A stretch of DNA of 64,000 nucleotides from Humulus lupulus (Eukaryota; Streptophyta; Magnoliopsida; Rosales; Cannabaceae). The position numbers and the translations under genes are program-made. The notes below the pieces were generated by a model. That model made no database searches and had not been told where the DNA came from. It saw only the letters and a list, made by a program, of their open reading frames with translations. Shown piece after piece: positions 58,258 to 64,000 of this stretch (position 1 is the stretch's first letter; each line of letters opens with the position of its first letter). The stretch is taken from positions 91,929,018 to 91,993,017 of the forward strand of contig NC_084794.1 in NCBI RefSeq assembly GCF_963169125.1, written 5' to 3'.

Positions 58258-59148
58258 GTTAAAAAAAAGTCAAAAGTCTTCATCATCTACAAAATATCAA
58301 AACATAGAGTTTAAGTTTTCTCTCAAGGTGGCCGAACACTCTAGGCTATTCTCTTTGATTTTGCTTCACAAAATATTCATTCAATTCTTCCTTTATTTCC
58401 TTCTATCTCTTCTATACCTAGTTCCAAGTGCTCTAGCACTAGTTTGAAGTTAAGGAGCCTTTACACAAAGCTAGTTCCACAAAGGTAAATGCTAGACTAT
58501 CTTTGTCAAAGTTTTGTGTTTGATTAGTTTATGCACATAGCTTAGTTTATATAGTTGGGCAGTTTAATTTTGGGGTTTATGGGGAGTGAATATATGTAGA
58601 ATAAAGGCTTAGCAAGGGAGTCAAAGTGCTAGGGGACACCAAAATCCAAACCAAGGTCATCAAGAGGTAAATGGTCACCTCCTATGTGTTTTTGTTGAAT
58701 TCTTGTTGGGTCTACCATGTTCTAGTTGTTTGATGTGTTTTAATTGATTATTGGAACTATGATAATATTTTTTTGATGGCTTATTATACATTCCTAAGGG
58801 TTTGGATAATTGTTAGTGATGGAATCCATAATTCCCTAGGAAAAATCTTGATTTATGTGAGAAAATGTTGACTTGACTTCCAACGGGTCATGCGAATTCT
58901 GTATCAATCTGATTCTGAATTTTCTTCATTCAATGTTGTGTTTTGAGATGTGTAGATGTCTATAATATGTAGAAACATGCAAAACGACTTTGAAATGACT
59001 AAGATATGCTTTTTACAAAATCCTTGTGTAATCTCGAAAATAACTTTTAAAAAATTAGGTAAACAACTGACTTTGGATAGCGATTTCTATGGGAAACTTG
59101 TTGAATTTTTGGCTGATTTTTGGAATGAACATTACTTTATAAGGAATA

Positions 59149-59553
59149 ACTACAACACATCCCTTTTTTTTTTTGCAACACCGATGCATCATTTTCTATT
59201 TTTGGCACCTGGATAGATATAATCCCAAATTTTTTTATATGACGATGTACATTGTAGGTATTTAGAATATCCTGTAAATTTTCAAGAAATTCTGAATAGT
59301 TTATGATGCCGAAAACAAAGTTCAAACTGTCAAATTTTACACGTGTACACAAAAAAATAGGCACACGCGCAACAGACAGTTTAAACTCTATTTCGGTACC
59401 ATAATTTATTCATAATTTCTTGAAAATTTGTAGGATATTCTAGATAGCTATAATGTACACCATCATATAAATTTTTTTGGGATTATAACTATTCAGGTGC
59501 CGAAATAGAAAAAGGATGCACCGGTGTTGCAAAAAAAAGGAATGCGTTATAGT
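59149..59553. repeat. fold-back (palindromic) element, 405 bp
   Basis: The two halves are inverse to each other over almost their full length: ACTACAACACATCCC at the left edge against ACTATAACGCATTCC inverted at the right, then TTTGCAACACCG.TGCATC, GGCACCTG, ATAATCCCAAA and AATTTTCAAGAAATT in both arms. The arms are about 190 bp with a short centre near 59345. No clear target duplication, so the class is open. Confidence 0.8.
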
Positions 59554-60647
59554 CGCTCCCTACTTTTATATTGGTAAATAAATTGGTAATGTTTCAAATA
59601 AAAATGTTATAAAGGCTTGGAGTTATGAATTCGCAAAAATTCTGGAAGCTCAAAATAGCTTATGGACAGCTAATTTTGGGAACCCATTTCACTAAGTAAA
59701 AATAGTTCAAATAACCTAATGTTTAGTATAAATAATTTTTATATATCCTAGTATGAGCCTAAGAAATTTCAAACCCAAATAATGAACCAAATAGATTTTA
59801 TGAATTCCCAAAATTCACTAAAAAGATTGATCTATTTCTAGACTGTTTTATAATGACGTTTTTGAAAATAAATTCCACAAAGTAAAAAGCGTTATTTTTG
59901 TATGATATTTGTCAAGGAACACCATGGAATAGCCAAGCTAATTAGTTCGCAAAGTTTAAGAATTTTTGGAGCAATAGTTTTTAAAATATTACTTTCTAAA
60001 CTAAACTACCTATAACATAGAGTTTTAAAAATTTATACTTGGGGAAAAAGTGAGAGTTTTGACTTTTGACCCCACAATGATTTGTAAAACATATGAGACT
60101 ATAGTGATTTTTTAAATTATTAATTAATTCTTTTGTTAAATAAATTTTTTTTAGAAAAACTACAAATTATGAGGAAATAGATAAATCATATCACTTCCAT
60201 ATAACTCTCATGTATATAACTCTCCTTTATATAAGTATATAGATATGACATTTGTGTAAATTAATAAACTTTGTACTTAAGAAAATTAACTAGAATTACT
60301 TAATTACCAAGAAGAAATTCTTGGCAAATTGGTAATAGTATCATTTAATGTGTATATATTTTATGTGTTTTATGTTTATCTAAGTTAATATTGCTTTGTT
60401 CTTGGAAAAAAAATTCTTAATATTTGGCACCTTAAGAAAATGAATAATTAACTTAATCACTATATTTTTTTTTATCAATTTTATTATTATATATTAATGG
60501 CATAATTACTTAATAGGAATGAAATTATTTGTGTGGTAATCATTTCCATTCATATGTTTATTGAAATAAAGAATGGGAAAAGTTAGAGGAGTAAAAGTAG
60601 AAGAATGAGAATATTTCTACCCAAACACCCAAGGAATCTCATTTTCC

Positions 60648-63027
60648 CCTTACCCGCATCACAAAGCACCCGTGAGCCAAGTCTCAGTAAGAAAACTTAA
60701 ACATGCTCATAAGCAGTTAATAACATATTTTCAAATCATAATAAGCATGTCTAGCAGTAATAACCCTACTCATGCACACCATTCATAAAAATGACTATAG
60801 TTTCATATGGGGCCGATAGCCCAAGATAAATGATCAATGAATCATGCGGGGGCCCAATGCCCAAGATACATGATTAATAAATCATATTGGGGCTCAACCC
60901 CCTAAATCATGACTAATAAGTAATACTGGGGTTTAGCACCCTAGGATATGGGACTAATGAGTCACCCTGGGACCCTTTGCCATATCCTCTGTATAAGCAG
61001 CCTTGGAACTGGCCCAACATTCCTGGTGCTCTAGTTTTCTCATGACCAATAGGTCGGTCAAGCGTATGATGCGCTCCTGGTTAGGCGTAACCATAACGAC
61101 CAGCGCTCAGCGCGCTATTGCTGCCCTTGACTCATAAGTCAATGCTTTTCGACTAGCACTCAACGTGCTAAGGTCATCCTTGACTCATAAGTCAATTCTG
61201 GGGCCCAGCCCTAGCCTAGGATATGGGACTAATAAATCACCCCGGGGCCCATTTTCCTATCCTTTGTATAACTAGCCTTAGAGCTAGCCCAGCGTGCTTG
61301 GCATTGAGTTTTCCCACGACCAATAGGTTGGTCAAGCGTATGATGCGCTCCTGGTTAAGCATAACCATCTTGACCAACTCTCAGCGCGTTATTGTTGTCC
61401 TTGAATAATAAGTCAATGCTTTACTACCAGTGCTCAACGCTACTGCCATCCTTGACTGATAAGTCAAGCCTTTCTCAATAAGATAATGCAAATATTATAT
61501 CGTATGTCAAATATCCAAATATAAAGCATTCAACATGATTAATCAACCATCACAAGCATAATCATAATCATGCACATTCTCAGGCGTCCATGCTCTATTC
61601 ACATTCCTATTTAACAATTCGGCCGAAGCCATAATCACATGTATCACACACCAGATGTAGTTTTCTTACCTTTGGTCCATGCACCAGTTAAATATGAACG
61701 ACCCTCGAGCACGATCCTGTCCCAAGCCCTAGCGGTAACCTAGTCAGTATTATAAAATAATAATCTCATAAGATTCAATCCTTAAAAACAAACTTCGGGA
61801 CAACTATGATGCTCCCAGGACTTCCAATCCCACCTAACGAGGTGGTGGAGCCATCCTCTGAGCCCCCAAAGTCCTCCCAAGCCCTAAAAATGGGCTTTGC
61901 TGAAACTGGACTAGCGTAGGGGCACTGAAGACAGTGCAGGGGCGCCATCCAAGTCAAAGAGCCACCCCTGATTTCCCCTACCTAGTGCTTGGGCGCTATC
62001 TCTACAGCCTAGAGTTTCTCTAGTTTTCCCCTGCATTTTCCCCTGAGTTCAAGTCATCAAAACCTCAAATAAACATAACCTAAACTCATAATTTAACCTC
62101 ATTAATACACGAACCTCAACAAATCCCAAGTTTTCACTTGATCAAATAGCCACCAAAACACAAAAATCCATGCTTGAGCTTTGAAGCTCAAGAACAACTC
62201 AAGAACATGAAGAAATTAAATAGAATTCACAGCAAAACTCAAAGAATCCTTACCTCAAACCAATGGTCTGCAAGCCCAAGATATCCCTTAGACAAACTAT
62301 GGCTTCAACCTCTTAATCCTTGAGCTCTTCCTCCTCAAAAATCCAAAATTCCCCAAGGTACAAGAGAGAAGAGAGGAATCGAGTGAGAGAAAGAGGGACA
62401 GGACCTTGAGGTGATGCTCTATTTTCTGAGGTTTCCTTCATCTGAAGTAACCAAACCTAAGCCACTACTTTTGGCACCAAAAGAACATAATGCTCCTTAG
62501 CCTAAGCCTTGCCCTCTTAAGCCCTCAAGGGTAAATTTGTCATTTGCCACTTATCTCGTTAATCATAATCAACGTCTCACAATTCTCGTTACTTCCAATA
62601 TCTTCAAAGAATTACCAAATAATTTCCCCATTACCTGATCCCGGTAATGTACTAAATTACCAAATTACCCCTAGGCTCAACTCGAGCCCGATAATTGACC
62701 TCATTGTGACTAAACCGCTACTTTGCTCGCTAGGATCATCTCATGCTGAATTATCAAAATATATCCACACAATGATGTGGTTCCACACATATATCACATA
62801 TATCCTAAATATACCCATAACGGGCCAAATTGTGAATATTGCCCTTTTAATCAGAAACGAGCCCACATGCATATTTAATATACTTAAACATGCATATCAA
62901 GTCATATTATAATATAACTCACATAATCATATAATGATACACATATATATCACATAATTTCCATAATTTTCCATCCTGGCCCCCTAATCAAGGCCCTAAG
63001 CCTTATTAGGTAATTTGGGACGTTACA
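60648..63027 (-). repeat. Tekay-like LTR fragment
   Basis: Resembles the LTR at 42751-45077 from its CACCCGTGA(C/G)CCAAG segment (43135) to its end GACGTTACA. Shared landmarks are GTAGTTTTCTTACCTTTGG, GAGC.CGATCC and GCCTTATTAG. About 370 bp of one end are missing. The edge at 63027 is not followed by a polypurine tract, so it is not joined to an internal region. Confidence 0.7.
60944..61490 (-). repeat. 275-bp tandem duplication inside the LTR
   Basis: GGATATGGGACTAAT recurs at 60944 and 61219, each followed by TGTATAA..AGCCTT.GA, CAATAGGT.GGTCAAGCGT and GATGCGCTCCTGGTTA. A third, shorter relative lies at 63690-63910. Confidence 0.85.
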
Positions 63028-63059
63028 GTTATGGCTTAAAATGTTAGTTAGAGATAGAG

Positions 63060-63490
63060 GGCTCATTTAGAGATAGTCTCCATGGGTGCTTACGCTCCAT
63101 GTGAGATGCTGTGCATTGGTGTTCCGAGTTACGCCCGAGACCATTGAGGTAAGTATACTATGTAACCTAGGAGTCAGAACGATACTAGGAGTGCTTACGC
63201 TCTATATGAGATGTTGTATATTGATGGTAAGGGTTATGCCCAAGATCTTTGAGATATACCAGATAACCAAGGAGTCTGAACGATCCTAGGGGTGCTTATG
63301 CTGTATTATTATATGTTATTTTAATCCAGTTCGCGACCATGAGAATTGGCCAGGAGATAAGTATACTAGGTAACTTAGGAGTCTGAACGATCCATAGGGT
63401 GCTTATGCTCCATTGTAATATGTTATTATTTGGTCTAGTTAGCTACCATAAAATTTTCCCAGGAGGTAAATATACTATGTAAACCTAGAG
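63060..63490. repeat. 105-bp tandem repeat, four copies
   Basis: G(G/A)GTGCTTA(C/T)GCT recurs at about 63084, 63189, 63290 and 63397, with AGGAGTCTGAACGAT and AAGTATACTA in between. Confidence 0.8.
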
Positions 63491-63654
63491 GTCTCTATGA
63501 TTTGGTGTGGATCCACCAACCTCGTTCTTTGTTTGAAATTAGAATAAATTCCCTAGGTAACCGATGGTTACTCTCGAGAGGGATATCTGAATTAAGTATC
63601 AATGTAGAGACTTAAGTATCCACTACGAATTGAGATGAGATGCTCAGGATGTTT

Positions 63655-64000
63655 TGGAAAATCCCGAATTGGCTTCTAGGGCCCGCTCCTCTGAATAGAT
63701 GACCATAGTCAACCCAGGGCCCTATGCCCTAACTAAGTGACCATAGAGTCAACCGGGGCCCTTTGCTCTAGCTTTGAGTAACTAGCCATAGAGCTAGCCC
63801 ATCGCTTTGTTTTTCCAAATGACCATTGGGTCGGCCAACGTAATAGTATGTCCCTGATTAGGCCTAAGCCTCTTGACCAACGCACAACACGCTATTTCTG
63901 CCATTGACTAATAGTATTTGGTCTCGTTGTGACTCTCCCGCTAACTTGCTCCCTAGAATTGCCTCGTGCTGAGTAACCCAAATATATCCACATAATAATG
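63655..64000 (-). repeat. Tekay-like LTR fragment, runs out of the window
   Basis: Ends with CTCCCGCTAACTTGCTCCC and ATATATCCACATAATAATG, matching 44820-44885 of the Tekay LTR. Its first part matches the 275-bp repeat unit near 61220. Intervening LTR sequence is missing, so it is a deleted copy. Confidence 0.65.

Larger units (their letters stand above)
57070..60560 (+). repeat. probable orphan LTR-like sequence with promoter
   Basis: Contains a TATA box (TATAAATA, 58250-58257) followed by leader-like sequence (CATCATCTACAAAATATC, TTCTCTCAAGGTGGCC), as in a retrotransposon LTR. I could not define TG/CA edges, a primer-binding site or a family. It hosts the MULE-MITE at 57353 and the fold-back at 59149. 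No coding frame is convincing. Confidence 0.35.

Overview
This is nuclear DNA from a flowering plant, most likely a dicot. The evidence is GT-AG introns, long LTRs with TATA boxes, several plant-specific transposon lineages (Tat, Athila, Tekay, Cassandra, CACTA, hAT, MULE-MITE) and fragments of two plant genes. The species cannot be named from the sequence. I see no intact host gene, no tRNA gene and no CRISPR array. The window is a repeat-dense stretch of elements nested inside each other, and nearly every coding sequence is broken.

Layout, left to right. (1) 1-4119: the 3' part of a Ty3/gypsy Tat-lineage element with an antisense gene and a 593-bp LTR. (2) 4120-7600: a three-exon NUP188-like fragment and the right end of a CACTA transposon, which has inserted into a Ty1/copia gag on the minus strand. 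(3) 8650-11945: a degraded Athila-like PR-RT region split by a 1047-bp solo LTR. (4) 11948-33048: a Ty1/copia element. Its long LTR is cut by a complete 12.4-kb Tat element (12383-24797), a 2-kb solo LTR (24983-26977) and a probable mitochondrial insertion (about 27850-30060). Its PBS, leader and gag start follow. (5) 33049-41470: a hAT-like remnant, an AT-rich array, a CAACC/CAATG minisatellite and a 4347-bp CACTA element (35895-40241) with TGC target duplications. (6) 41472-52491: a solo LTR split by a 9189-bp insertion (42751-51939). (7) 52492-64000: AT-rich array, Tat solo LTRs, a CACTA transposase pseudogene, a MULE-MITE, a fold-back element and Tekay-like LTR fragments.

The most unusual object is the insertion at 42751-51939. 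Its left end is the 3' LTR of a minus-strand Tekay chromovirus that continues through PPT, pol and gag to its primer-binding site. Two bases later a plus-strand Cassandra TRIM starts at its own primer-binding site and runs through its PPT to a 372-bp LTR carrying 5S rRNA-like promoter sequence. A 5-bp direct repeat (TATAT) flanks the whole, so two different retrotransposon cDNAs appear to have integrated as one head-to-head molecule. Inside the Tekay gag lies a non-autonomous hAT element (48768-50141, perfect 8-bp target duplication). It carries exon 1 and a splice donor of a CRK/IBS1-type protein kinase gene.

In both Tat elements a minus-strand gene lies between pol and the 3' LTR. It has its own TATA box, an untranslated leader with an intron, a Transposase_28-type domain (PF04195) and a C-terminal coiled coil. 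The gag-pol of the complete copy has the two RNase H domains typical of the Tat clade, and its two LTRs differ at about 33 of 759 positions by hand count.
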